A stretch of DNA of 64,000 nt, taken from NCBI RefSeq assembly GCF_900172325.1, contig NZ_FWFR01000002.1, positions 744,001-808,000 on the forward strand, given 5' to 3'. The position numbers and the translations under genes are program-made. The DNA is from Oceanibacterium hippocampi. GTDB lineage: Bacteria > Pseudomonadota > Alphaproteobacteria > Sneathiellales > Sneathiellaceae. A model generated the notes under the pieces. The model worked only from the letters and a program-made list of their open reading frames with translations. It ran no database searches and had not been told where the DNA came from. The stretch's first letter is position 1, and every line of letters begins with the position of its first letter. Below are positions 16,185-24,542 of the stretch, piece after piece.

Positions 16185-17168
16185 TTATCGGGAAACCACC
16201 AGGTTGCATTCCGCGCACATCGATCCGGAATAGACCGGGTAATAGGGCCGGATCAGGGCCGCCAGATAGGCCGGTCCGTTCGGGGATCGGATCTCCTCGA
16301 CGATATTGCCGTAGACATCCATGATCTCGGCGATGACAGTACCCTTCTCGACGATGTCGCCGACCTCCGCCTTCGGCAGGAAATAGCCGCCCTGGCGGTT
16401 GAAGACGAGTTCGCACTCCGTGACTTCCGTGTATTTCGGAAAGGTCGGCGCCTCGCCGGGCAGGATCCCCAGCGTCTGCGCGACGCCCTTCACGGCGCCC
16501 CGGAAATTGTCGATATGCTCTTCCGGCATGGCGCCGCCGCCGCCGCATTCGACGATTACCGCCGGCTTGCCCCGCAGCGTCACGTTGACGAACATTGCCC
16601 CCTTCAGCCAGTCGTCGCCGGACCGCCAGACGACCGGCGAGCCGACCGCGCGCGCAAGCTTGGCCGACGTCTTCGAGGCCGGCGAGCCGTCGTCCCAGTA
16701 GAGGCCGTAGAACGGCACGACCGCCCCGTCACCGCCGGAATGGGTGTCGATCACCGCGTCGGCGACCTCCATCGCGGTCTGGAACAGCACGTTCGCCGAC
16801 TGCCGGGAATGGGGACCGTCCGGATCGCCCGGGAACAGCCGGTTCATGTTCTCGCCGTCCAGCGGGGTGTTTCGGGTATAGCCCCGGAAGGCGCCCGGAT
16901 TGGCCGCCATGATGCCGACGATGGCGCCACTCATCTGGCTCAGGTCGAGCTCCTTGAAGAGCTTGAGGATACCCAGCGCGCCGCCGATCTCGGTACCGTG
17001 GATCGCCGACTGCACCCACAGCACCGGGCCGGGTTTCCCGCCGCAGGCGATGTTCACCGGCGTGGTGATCGGACCATCCGGAAAATGTCCGAGCGTCAAC
17101 GTGCCGGTCGTCCACTTGCCGGCCTCGGCCTTTGCCGTACCCACTGAAAAATTCTGGCTGTCCGTCAT
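16185..17168 (-). CDS. AstE/AspA family deacylase, copy 2
   Basis: I use the ATG at 17168 (MTDSQNFSVGTAKAEAGKW), 8 nt after GGGAG, giving 327 residues; a longer in-frame extension runs into the amidohydrolase gene and is unsupported. Zinc ligands are in AIHGTEIGG (His57, Glu60) and IDTHSGGD (His143), with the catalytic Glu in VIVECGGGGA. It is the closest sister of copy 1 (same GTAKAE start, NTPLDGEN-NR-FPG, HSGGD, ECGGGG). It hydrolyses an N-acyl bond in family terms. It lies 42 nt upstream of copy 1 and 23 nt downstream of the amidohydrolase gene. Two closely related copies in a row suggest a recent tandem duplication with divergence in substrate or a heteromeric enzyme. Confidence 0.9.
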   Translation of the reverse strand: MTDSQNFSVGTAKAEAGKWTTGTLTLGHFPDGPITTPVNIACGGKPGPVLWVQSAIHGTEIGGALGILKLFKELDLSQMSGAIVGIMAANPGAFRGYTRNTPLDGENMNRLFPGDPDGPHSRQSANVLFQTAMEVADAVIDTHSGGDGAVVPFYGLYWDDGSPASKTSAKLARAVGSPVVWRSGDDWLKGAMFVNVTLRGKPAVIVECGGGGAMPEEHIDNFRGAVKGVAQTLGILPGEAPTFPKYTEVTECELVFNRQGGYFLPKAEVGDIVEKGTVIAEIMDVYGNIVEEIRSPNGPAYLAALIRPYYPVYSGSMCAECNLVVSR

Positions 17169-17191
17169 AATCGATACTCCCTGCGGGTTTC

Positions 17192-18442
17192 TCAGTGGCG
17201 GAAGGCGCGGCCGCCGGCGGCGACTTCCTGTCCGGCGATCAGCACATGTCGCATGTTGCCCGGCACCTCGAGGACGCGGACATTGGAGACCACGTCGCCC
17301 TCGACGACGATCACGTCGCCGAGCATGCCCTCCTCGACCGTGCCGACATCGGTGGCCTTCAACAGCTTGGCGGTGTTCCGGGTCGAGACCTCGATCGCCT
17401 GAACCGGGTCGAGGCCGCATTTCACGAACTGCACGACCTCGCGGCCGGCCGAGCCGTGCGGCGTCAGCAGCGACCCGGCATCCGTCCCGCAGGCGATATT
17501 GGCGCCGATGTCATAGGCATACTTCACGTATTCATGATGCTTCGTGGTCCGCTCGCGGACGTTGGCGATCATAAAGTCGGCGATTCCGGCCTGGGCGCCG
17601 TGCACCATGATGCGGTCCATCACGGTCAGCGTCGGCACCAGGAAGGTGCCATGCTCGCGGGCCGCCTCGGCGCACTCCTCGTCGAAATGCATGCCGTGTT
17701 CGATCGAGCGGCATCCGGCGCGGATGCTGCGCAGGATCGCCGTCTTGTTATGCGCATGCACGGCGACCGGCAGCCCCATGGTGGTCGCCGTCGAGACCGC
17801 CGTGTCGAACTCGTCGGGCATGAATTCCTCGGCCTCGATCCTGCCATGCGGATCGACCACACCGCCGGTCTGGAACAGCTTGATCCAGGTGGCGCCGGTC
17901 TTTGCCTGGACGCGGATCGCCTTGCGGATCGCGTCGGGCCCGTCGACCATCTCGGAAATGTCGCCATGCGACTGGCAGAGCCAACAGGGCATGATGTCGC
18001 CGTGCCCGCCGGTCGTCGTCAGGCCCTTGCCGCAGGGATGGATGCGCGGGCCGACGATCTTGCCCTGCGCGATCGCGTTGCGGGCGGCGATGTCGAGGTG
18101 GGCAAGGTCGCTGACGGTGCGGATGGTCGTCACCCCGCCGGCAACGGTGTCGGCCAGGTTGTTGGCAACCTCGAAGGCCGCCTCGCCCACCGGGCGCGCG
18201 GTCATTTCCTTCAGCAGGTCGGACGGCGCGCTGAGCGAGATATGCACATGCACGTCCATCAGGCCGGGCATGACGCTGGCCCCGTTGGCCTCGATCACCC
18301 GGTCGGCGCGCGGCATCGCCTTGCCGTTCTTCTTGCCGGCGAAGGTGATGCGGCCGTCCTCGATGACGACGACGCTGTCGGGCACGGGGTCGGCACCGGT
18401 GCCGTCAACCAGCAGACCGCCGATGATTGCCGTTGTCGTCAT
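17192..18442 (-). CDS. Amidohydrolase superfamily metal-dependent hydrolase (imidazolonepropionase/prolidase-like)
   Basis: This 416-residue protein begins with a small beta domain (GGLLVDGTGADP) and then PGLMDVHVHISL, where His65 and His67 are the HxH metal ligands on strand 1 of the TIM barrel. Further ligands appear in VAVHAHNK and IEHGMHF, and the catalytic aspartate in CGTDAGSLLTPHG. The pattern fits the cluster of amidohydrolases that includes imidazolonepropionase, Xaa-Pro/Xaa-Arg dipeptidases and carboxypeptidase-like enzymes, which cut C-N bonds of cyclic or linear amides. It sits between the two AstE/AspA pairs, 1 nt from copy 3 and 23 nt from copy 2. I infer one hydrolytic step in the same pathway. 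Confidence 0.88.
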   Translation of the reverse strand: MTTTAIIGGLLVDGTGADPVPDSVVVIEDGRITFAGKKNGKAMPRADRVIEANGASVMPGLMDVHVHISLSAPSDLLKEMTARPVGEAAFEVANNLADTVAGGVTTIRTVSDLAHLDIAARNAIAQGKIVGPRIHPCGKGLTTTGGHGDIMPCWLCQSHGDISEMVDGPDAIRKAIRVQAKTGATWIKLFQTGGVVDPHGRIEAEEFMPDEFDTAVSTATTMGLPVAVHAHNKTAILRSIRAGCRSIEHGMHFDEECAEAAREHGTFLVPTLTVMDRIMVHGAQAGIADFMIANVRERTTKHHEYVKYAYDIGANIACGTDAGSLLTPHGSAGREVVQFVKCGLDPVQAIEVSTRNTAKLLKATDVGTVEEGMLGDVIVVEGDVVSNVRVLEVPGNMRHVLIAGQEVAAGGRAFRH

Positions 18443-18443
18443 G

Positions 18444-19424
18444 TCATGATTCCCGGGGGTTGAGGCCGATATGAACCAGGGTCGCCCCGTTGTTCATGAT
18501 CGGGCCTGGATGAATGGCGAGCACGGTGCCCTTGTGCGGGCTCTCGGCAACGCCGTCGGGCTCGCCGTAGATGTTGTAGAAATGCCCGAGCACGGTGCCG
18601 ACCTCGAGGGCATCGCCGCAGTTGACGGCGCGGATGAACAGGCCGCCGCGCGGCGCCGTTACCCAGGCGAAATCGGCGAAGTCCGCGATTCCGCCGTAAT
18701 CGACGACCTTGCCTTCGAGCATGCCGAGGTGACGCATGACATTGGCGAAGCGTTCGGCCCCGTCGGCGACGCCTTCCTTGGTGAAGGAGAAGCCCTTGCC
18801 GCCCGATTCAACGATGAAGCCCGGGATGCCGTCCTTCGCCGCCGTCATCATGGCCGAGCCGGCCAGCAGGTGCGGCGGCGTCGCCAGCGTCGAGTGGAAG
18901 CCCCAGGCAAGGGCCACGCCGCGACCGGTTTCCGAGACCTTGCCACCCATGTCGGCATAAAGCGCCCAGCGCACGTCCGAGGTCATCGCCGTGTGGAAAT
19001 CGAGGAACACGTCGGCGTGCTTCTTCAGGTTGCTGTAGACGTGATGGGCCATCTGCATGGTCAGCGAGCCGTTCGGATCGCCGGGAAAGCAGCGGTTCAT
19101 GTCACCGCCGCCATAGCCCTCGAACGGGCTCATCCGCTGGTCGCGGTGGAACGCGGTGATGTTGAGCGCCGGCAGCGCGATGACCGTGCCCGACATCGCT
19201 GCCGGGTCGAGGGCGCGCAACGCCTTCAGGATGATGAAGGTGCCGCAATACTCGTTGCCGTGTACGCAGCCATGCACCCAGAGCGTCTTGCCGGGCTTCG
19301 CGCCACGAACGATGACCACCGGGGTCTCCATCGGTCGTCCGTCCGGATAATCCGCGAATTTCAGTTTGCCGGTAGCAATCCCGGGCGCGGTGGATACCGC
19401 GCTGCCCAAGCGAATTTCGTCCAT
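18444..19424 (-). CDS. AstE/AspA family deacylase, copy 3
   Basis: The ATG at 19424 lies 6 nt after GGGGGAGG and gives 326 residues (MDEIRLGSAV); the ATG at 19430 abuts that site too closely. Zinc ligands are in CVHGNEYCG (His55, Glu58) and LDFHTAM (His144); the catalytic Glu is in FIVESGGKG. It shares YCGTFII, QRMSP, GGGDMNRCFPG and FHTA with copy 4 and so forms subfamily B, distinct from copies 1 and 2. The C-terminus ends HIGLNPRE, parallel to HIGLDPRK of copy 4. All catalytic residues are retained. Role: zinc-dependent removal of an acyl group in the cytoplasm; no signal peptide is visible. Confidence 0.9.
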   Translation of the reverse strand: MDEIRLGSAVSTAPGIATGKLKFADYPDGRPMETPVVIVRGAKPGKTLWVHGCVHGNEYCGTFIILKALRALDPAAMSGTVIALPALNITAFHRDQRMSPFEGYGGGDMNRCFPGDPNGSLTMQMAHHVYSNLKKHADVFLDFHTAMTSDVRWALYADMGGKVSETGRGVALAWGFHSTLATPPHLLAGSAMMTAAKDGIPGFIVESGGKGFSFTKEGVADGAERFANVMRHLGMLEGKVVDYGGIADFADFAWVTAPRGGLFIRAVNCGDALEVGTVLGHFYNIYGEPDGVAESPHKGTVLAIHPGPIMNNGATLVHIGLNPRES

Positions 19425-19482
19425 TGTCATCCTCCCCCTCGACGGGCGGCCCCTCGAGGCCGCACCGCCGGAATAGCCTGCG

Positions 19483-20469
19483 TCAGACCTTGCGCGGATC
19501 CAGACCGATATGAATGAGGGTCGCTCCCTGCGGCATGGTCGGCCCCGGATGGATGGCCAGCGCCACGCCACCGTGCGTTGCCTTGGCCTCGCCGATCTTC
19601 TCTCCGAAGGTGTTGAAGTAGGTGCCGAGCACCTGCCCCTTCTCGATCCGGTCGCCGCACTTGACGAGTGGCTCGTAGAGCCCGCCACCGGTCGTCGAGA
19701 CCCAGGCGAAGTTCGAGAAATAGGTAAGCGGCCCGTAATCGGTCACCGCGCCGTCCATCAGGCCGAGTGCCCGCATCACGTTGCGCAGGCGTTCGGCGCC
19801 GTCCTCCAGCGTGGCGCGATCGAAACCGGCGCCCATGCCGCCGGATTCGACGATGAGGCAGGGAATGCCGTCGTTCGCCGCGACCTGCATGGCCGCGCCC
19901 TGGAGGATGTCGGCCGGCGCCGGCAGGGTGGAATCGAAGCCGAAGGCGCGCGCCATCTTCTCGGCCATCTCGCCAACCTTGCCGTCGCGCTTCGAGAACA
20001 GCTGCCAGCGGGTGTCGGGCGTGAAGGCGGTGTGGAAGTCGATCAGGTAGTCGGCATATTCCTTCAGCGGCGTGTAGATCGCGTAGGCCATCTGTTCGGT
20101 GACCGAGCCGTCGACCTTGCCGGGGAAGCAGCGGTTCAGGTCGCCGCCGCCGAACGCCTCGTAGGGGCTCATCCGCTGGTTCTTCAGGAACGCCGTCAGG
20201 TTGAGGATCGGCAGGGCGACGACCGTGCCCTTGATCTTCTTCGGGTCGAGGCTCCGCATCAGTTCGTGGATGATGAAGGTGCCGCAGTATTCGTCGCCAT
20301 GGACGCAACCGTGCATCCAGAGCACCGGCCCGTCGGTCTCACCCCGGGCGATGATCACCGGGATCTCGACCGGATCGCCGTCCGGATGACTGCCGACCCG
20401 CAGGGTTCCCTTGACGATGCCCGGCCCGGTGGATTTCGCGGTGCCGACGCTTATGGTTTTCATGTTCAT
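19483..20469 (-). CDS. AstE/AspA family deacylase, copy 4
   Basis: This 328-residue zinc hydrolase has ligands in CVHGDEYCG (His57, Glu60) and IDFHTAF (His146) and the catalytic Glu in LIVESGGMG. The ATG at 20463 (MKTISVGTAK) is an equally good start. It is the first enzyme gene after the Pot-like transporter and is separated from the permease gene by a 66 nt spacer with a small GC hairpin. With copy 3 it forms a closely related pair. N-acetyl-diaminobutyrate deacetylases of ectoine catabolism (DoeB/EutE) belong to this family, as do succinylglutamate and aspartoacylase enzymes; which of these activities applies cannot be read directly. Confidence 0.9.
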   Translation of the reverse strand: MNMKTISVGTAKSTGPGIVKGTLRVGSHPDGDPVEIPVIIARGETDGPVLWMHGCVHGDEYCGTFIIHELMRSLDPKKIKGTVVALPILNLTAFLKNQRMSPYEAFGGGDLNRCFPGKVDGSVTEQMAYAIYTPLKEYADYLIDFHTAFTPDTRWQLFSKRDGKVGEMAEKMARAFGFDSTLPAPADILQGAAMQVAANDGIPCLIVESGGMGAGFDRATLEDGAERLRNVMRALGLMDGAVTDYGPLTYFSNFAWVSTTGGGLYEPLVKCGDRIEKGQVLGTYFNTFGEKIGEAKATHGGVALAIHPGPTMPQGATLIHIGLDPRKV

Positions 20470-20500
20470 GTCCCAATCGCTACGTGTTGGATTTCAAGAC

Positions 20501-20517
20501 CGCCGGCGGGGCCGGCG
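20501..20517 (-). promoter_or_regulatory. Small GC hairpin between permease and deacylase genes
   Basis: CGCCGGC (20501-20507) and GCCGGCG (20511-20517) enclose a GGG loop in the spacer between the transporter genes and the first deacylase gene. It has no T-run. It may protect or separate segments of the long operon transcript. Confidence 0.35.
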
Positions 20518-20535
20518 TGATTCGGAAGGCCGGAG

Positions 20536-21408
20536 TCAGACGCGCATGATCTTGCGCAGCCCGACCAGCCGCTCGATCACCAGGCCGAGCACGACAATCA
20601 TCAGGATTTGCAAGGTCGTGATCGCGGCGATCACCGGGGTACTTTCCCACTGCATGTACGAGAAGATCTCGATCGGCAGCGTCGTCATGCCGGGGCCCGA
20701 CAGGAACAGCGCGATATAGACGTCGCCGAAGGAAATGATGAAGGCGAAGATCAGCGCCGACAGCATGCCGGGCGCGATCAGCGGAATGACGATTTCGACG
20801 AGAACGCGGAAGCGCGAGGCGCCGAGGGTGAGGGCCGCGAGTTCGAGTTGCTTGTCGACGCCCTCGAGGCTTGCCGTGATGCCGGCGATCGTGAACGGCA
20901 GGCAGATGATGGTGTGGCCGACGATCAGCGCCGTCATTTCGGGGATCGGCAGGACGGTCAGCAGAAGCAGCAGCGAGATGCTGATCAGGATATGCGGGAT
21001 CATGACCGGCAGCATCGCCAGTGATTGGCCAAGCTCGCGCTTCTTCGTCAGGAACCGGGTGATTCCGTAGGCGGTGAAGAAGCCGATCACCGTTGCCGCG
21101 ACGGCGGCGATCAGGCCGAGCCAGAGGCTGAACTGGAAGGCCGAGGTGAAACCCGAACTTTCGAAGAATGCGCCGTACCAGCGCAACGAGAACCCGCTCG
21201 GCGGAAAGGTGTTCGCGGTCGTCGGATTGAAGGAGGTGAAGACGACGATGATGATCGGCGACAGCAGGAAGACGTAGATCGCGGTCACCAGGATACCCAT
21301 CGATACCCGGCGCAAGTATCCGAACTCCATCGTCGGCTGGGAGATCGTGCCCTTCGTGTAGCCACGGCGGTCGTCGCCGGGCATCGTTTCGCTGGCGTTA
21401 CTGCGCAC
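20536..21408 (-). CDS. ABC transporter permease, PotC-like
   Basis: The frame opens with GTG at 21408 and gives 290 residues; about 35 residues precede the first membrane helix (SMGILVTAIYVFLLSPIIIVVF). The PotC-type FTSFNP...GFSLRWYGAFF motif and an EAA-like loop (ELAALTLGASRFRVLVEIVIPL) are visible. It overlaps the end of the upstream PotB-like gene by 11 nt. It would form the membrane channel for the solute later processed by the AstE/AspA, amidohydrolase and other hydrolases of this locus. Length is slightly above the family mean because of the N-terminal extension; a downstream ATG near MEFGYLRR (residue 27) could be the true start. Confidence 0.9.
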   Translation of the reverse strand: MRSNASETMPGDDRRGYTKGTISQPTMEFGYLRRVSMGILVTAIYVFLLSPIIIVVFTSFNPTTANTFPPSGFSLRWYGAFFESSGFTSAFQFSLWLGLIAAVAATVIGFFTAYGITRFLTKKRELGQSLAMLPVMIPHILISISLLLLLTVLPIPEMTALIVGHTIICLPFTIAGITASLEGVDKQLELAALTLGASRFRVLVEIVIPLIAPGMLSALIFAFIISFGDVYIALFLSGPGMTTLPIEIFSYMQWESTPVIAAITTLQILMIVVLGLVIERLVGLRKIMRV

Positions 21409-22249
21409 GGCTGCGTCCTCCGCGGAAATACAGGAAGATGATCGAGAACTGGCAGAACACGAGAACGAACGCGGTCGCAGAAGCGAGCGGCCAGTTGAGC
21501 GTCGAGGTGACGAGTTCGTAGATCTGCTGACCGATCATCTGGACGTCCTTGCCGCCCAGCAGCGCCGGCGTCACCACCGAGCCCGCGGTCAGCGTGAAGA
21601 CCAGGGCGGCGCCCATGATGATCCCCGACCGGCTCATCGGCAGGGTCACCTCGATGAAGGTCCGCACCCGGCCCGCGCCAAGCGTGCTCGCGGCGCGCTC
21701 GACATCCGGGTCCTGCGAGGCCAGGGATGAGAACAACGGGAAGACCATGTAGGGCATCAGGATGTGGACGAGTGCCAGCAGCACCGCCAGTTCGGTCCCG
21801 AGAATGGTGGCCGGCTCTGACAGGAAGCCGAGCGTCATCAGCACCTTGTTGACGGCACCTTCGCGGCCGAGCAGGACGATCCAGCCGTAGGTCCGGACGA
21901 TCACGCCGGTCATCAGCGGCGCGATCACCAGGAACATCAGCACGCCCCGCCAGGCGGATTTCGTGCGGGCCAGAAAATAAGCCAGCGGATAACCGAGCAC
22001 GAGGCTGAAAAACGCGGTCAGGAAGGCGATCTTCAGGGTCCGCAGGATGATCGTCTGGTAGTAGCCGTCGAACAGCAGGCGGGCGAAATTCTCGCCCGTG
22101 ACGACCGGCGCATACATGTTGAAGGCGTCGTACTTGAACAGGCTCATCAGCAGGAAGAAGCTGATCGGCGCCAGCAGGAACAGGACATAGAGGATCGTGA
22201 TCGGTCCCAGCATGATGCGGGAAAAGGCTTTCTCGCCGCCGGTCCGCAT
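21398..22249 (-). CDS. ABC transporter permease, PotB-like
   Basis: This 283-residue permease has six membrane segments, the first at about residues 14-36 (ITILYVLFLLAPISFFLLMSL), then FNMYAPVVTGENFARLLFDG as the periplasmic loop. The EAA-like motif ERAASTLGAGRVRTFIEVTLPMS lies near residues 182-204 (here read as ERAASTLGAGRVRTF plus EVTLPM). The start codon is 1 nt from the stop of the ATPase gene, so both are co-translated. It is the second gene of the permease pair in the Pot-like transporter of the central catabolic locus. Confidence 0.9.
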   Translation of the reverse strand: MRTGGEKAFSRIMLGPITILYVLFLLAPISFFLLMSLFKYDAFNMYAPVVTGENFARLLFDGYYQTIILRTLKIAFLTAFFSLVLGYPLAYFLARTKSAWRGVLMFLVIAPLMTGVIVRTYGWIVLLGREGAVNKVLMTLGFLSEPATILGTELAVLLALVHILMPYMVFPLFSSLASQDPDVERAASTLGAGRVRTFIEVTLPMSRSGIIMGAALVFTLTAGSVVTPALLGGKDVQMIGQQIYELVTSTLNWPLASATAFVLVFCQFSIIFLYFRGGRSRAQ

Positions 22250-22250
22250 G

Positions 22251-23348
22251 TCAGTTGTCCCTCGGCAGGACGCGGCAGTCCTCGGGCACCACCCAGACGT
22301 CGTCGCCCGGCCCGAGATGCCGGAAGCGTTCGACGCTCGGCTTCGTTGAAACGAATTCGATCCCGTCCCTGGTGGTCAGGGTGAAGGTGATCAGGTCGCC
22401 GGAGAAAACCCGCTTGGCGACGCTGGCCGCCATGCCCGTCTCGCCCTCGACCTTGTCGCGGATATCGACCCGTTCCGGCCGCACCATGAGGAAGACGTCG
22501 TCGCCGACACCGAAATCGCGGTTGCCCTTGCGGGCGTCCATGCGGATGCCGCCGGGAATCTCGATATTGACGAGCGAGCCGTTGGCGCTGACCACCCGGC
22601 CCTCGATCAGGTTCGTCTCGCCGATGAACTCCGCCGCGAAACGGGTATCGGGCAGATCGTACATTTCCTCGGGCGGGCCGAGTTGCTCGATCCGGCCCCG
22701 GTTCATCAGCACGACGCGGTCCGACATCTCGAACGCCTCGTCCTGGTCGTGGGTCACGAAGATCGTCGTGATGCCGAGCTTCTGCTGGATATCGCGCAGT
22801 TCCAGGCGCATGCGCTTGCGCAGCACGGCGTCAAGGTTCGACAGCGGCTCGTCGAGAAGCAGCACGGTCGGTTCGATGACCACGGCACGCGCCAGGGCGA
22901 CCCGCTGCCGCTGCCCGCCGCTCAACTGGCTCGGCAGCCGCTCCTCGACCCCGGGAAGGCCGACGACATCGAGAACGCGCATTACCCGTTCCCGGATCTC
23001 GGCTTTCGGCACCTTTCGCATCCGGAGTCCGAAGGCAACATTGTCGTAAATCGTCTTGTGCGGGAACAGGGCATAGTTCTGGAACACCAGCCCCATGTCC
23101 CGGTACGGGGGGTCGACCTTGGTGATATCGCGGCCTTCCATCAGCACCGTTCCCTCGGTCGGGAACAACAGTCCGGCGATGATGTGCAACGTGGTCGTCT
23201 TGCCACAGCCGCTCGGGCCGAGAAGGGTGAGAAACTCACCCTTCTCGACGTCGAATTCGACGGGGCCTACGCCGAGCGTATTGCCGTACTTCTTGGTAAT
23301 ATTCTTCAACTGAAGAACTGCATTCGCCACCGGTCGACCCCCCGCCAT
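22251..23348 (-). CDS. ABC transporter ATP-binding protein, PotA-like
   Basis: This 365-residue ATPase has Walker A GPSGCGKT at residues 44-51, the signature LSGGQRQRVALARA, Walker B LLLLDEPLSNLD and the H-loop VTHDQDEAFEMSD. A TOBE-type C-terminal domain follows (FLMVRPERVDI). The ATG at 23348 has a poor ribosome binding site; a GTG six codons later (V7) is preceded by a G-rich run and may be the real start. It powers the permeases encoded directly downstream. A 36 nt spacer with a short dyad separates it from the binding-protein gene. Confidence 0.92.
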   Translation of the reverse strand: MAGGRPVANAVLQLKNITKKYGNTLGVGPVEFDVEKGEFLTLLGPSGCGKTTTLHIIAGLLFPTEGTVLMEGRDITKVDPPYRDMGLVFQNYALFPHKTIYDNVAFGLRMRKVPKAEIRERVMRVLDVVGLPGVEERLPSQLSGGQRQRVALARAVVIEPTVLLLDEPLSNLDAVLRKRMRLELRDIQQKLGITTIFVTHDQDEAFEMSDRVVLMNRGRIEQLGPPEEMYDLPDTRFAAEFIGETNLIEGRVVSANGSLVNIEIPGGIRMDARKGNRDFGVGDDVFLMVRPERVDIRDKVEGETGMAASVAKRVFSGDLITFTLTTRDGIEFVSTKPSVERFRHLGPGDDVWVVPEDCRVLPRDN

Positions 23349-23384
23349 GGAGATTACTTAACAGTAGTGGGGAATGTTCGGCTG

Positions 23385-24473
23385 CTAGCTGCCGAGCACT
23401 TCCTTGTTCCAGCGATCCTTGATCTCGTCGCGATAGGCAAACATCGCCATGTAGTCGAATTCGCGCTGGATCTTGCCGAGACCCTCGACCTGCTCGTCGG
23501 TCAGCTCGAGACGCTTCAGGTCGGGCGGCAGGTTCTTCATCGCCTGGATATTGGTCGGCGGATAGCCGGTCAGTCGCGAGAAGGCGATCTGCCGTTCCGG
23601 ATCAAGCGAGTAGTTGACGAGTTTCGCCGCCAGCTCCGTGCTTTCCTTCGGACGGCCGTTGATGATCGCGGTGTTCCAGATGAAGCTGAGGCCGCCCTCT
23701 TCCGGCACCACGAACTCGACCGGTGCGCCGGCCGCCGCGGCCTGCTCGGTACGGGCTCCGAAATACGGCGCGACCCAGACCTCTTCCTCGACGAGAAGCT
23801 GCTTCGTATGCTCCACGTTCTCGATCGTGAGCGCCGCGTTATCGGTGTAGAGCGCCTTCAGCTTGGCGATGCCAGGATCGACATTGTCCGGCGAGCCGCC
23901 CTCGAGCTGGTTGATGGCGTGGAAGACTTCCTGCCCCATCCAGTTCCAGGCCGGGAAGGCAACCTTGCCCTTCAGTTCCGGATTCCACAGGTCGGCCCAT
24001 TTCGTGATCGGCGACTTCACCCGCTTGGTATTGACCACGAGGCCGTAAGGCGTGTGGATCTTGCCCGCGAGGTAGGGATAGCGGAAGGACGGGTGGATGT
24101 CCTTCAGGTTCGGGATCATGTCCTCGGTCCATTCGATAACCGCGTCCATGGCGCCGAGCTGGCTGGAGGTGTTCTGGTTCTGGTGGATGAGATCCCACTG
24201 CGGGCGTCGGCGCTGGGCAATCACCAGCGGCTCGAACGACAGGCCCGTCTTCCAGACGATGTTTGCACCCTCGGCCTTCGCGAAATCGTCGACGAAGGTC
24301 TCCGTGAACCACTTCTGCCAGGTCCCGCCGGCGAACAGGATATGCAACTCGCCTCCCGCCGCGCGGGCGGCGCTGGAGCCGAAGCCGGCCAGCGCCGCGG
24401 CGCCCGCCCCGGTCATGGCGGTGCTTTCGAGAAAGCGCCGACGATCCATCAAGGTCTTCAGATAGTTGCTCAT
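23385..24473 (-). CDS. Extracellular substrate-binding protein, PotD-like, Tat signal
   Basis: This 362-residue binding protein has a twin-arginine signal: MDRRRFLESTAMTGAGAAAL, cleaved near ARA|AGGELH, so it is probably exported folded by the Tat system. The mature protein follows the PotD-like pattern (LHILFAGGTWQKWFTETFVDDF), and a later AWNWMGQEVFHAINQLEGGSPDN-like region is seen in polyamine-type binding proteins (GQEVFHAINQ). It lies 38 nt upstream of the ATPase gene and 63 nt downstream of the IclR gene. It would capture the substrate of the central locus in the periplasm. The ligand is unknown; Pot-type systems feeding hydrolases commonly import amide or amine compounds. Confidence 0.9.
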   Translation of the reverse strand: MSNYLKTLMDRRRFLESTAMTGAGAAALAGFGSSAARAAGGELHILFAGGTWQKWFTETFVDDFAKAEGANIVWKTGLSFEPLVIAQRRRPQWDLIHQNQNTSSQLGAMDAVIEWTEDMIPNLKDIHPSFRYPYLAGKIHTPYGLVVNTKRVKSPITKWADLWNPELKGKVAFPAWNWMGQEVFHAINQLEGGSPDNVDPGIAKLKALYTDNAALTIENVEHTKQLLVEEEVWVAPYFGARTEQAAAAGAPVEFVVPEEGGLSFIWNTAIINGRPKESTELAAKLVNYSLDPERQIAFSRLTGYPPTNIQAMKNLPPDLKRLELTDEQVEGLGKIQREFDYMAMFAYRDEIKDRWNKEVLGS

Positions 24474-24514
24474 TACTTGTGGCCTCCCGTTGTTGCCTGG
24501 TGTTGAGCTTAAAC

Positions 24515-24542
24515 CCCTGAATCACTCACCCCGAATTCAGGG
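24515..24542 (-). terminator. Hairpin at the end of the IclR gene
   Basis: CCCTGAAT (24515-24522) and ATTCAGGG (24535-24542) form an 8 bp stem with a 12 nt loop that spans the IclR stop codon. On the minus strand it is followed by GTTTAAG, a weak T-stretch. It may attenuate readthrough from the regulator gene into the transporter operon. Confidence 0.45.

Noticed and set aside
14937-17147. Plus-strand open frame of 736 codons opposite AstE/AspA copies 1 and 2
   Set aside because: Antisense shadow; no motif, and the minus-strand frames keep all zinc-site residues.
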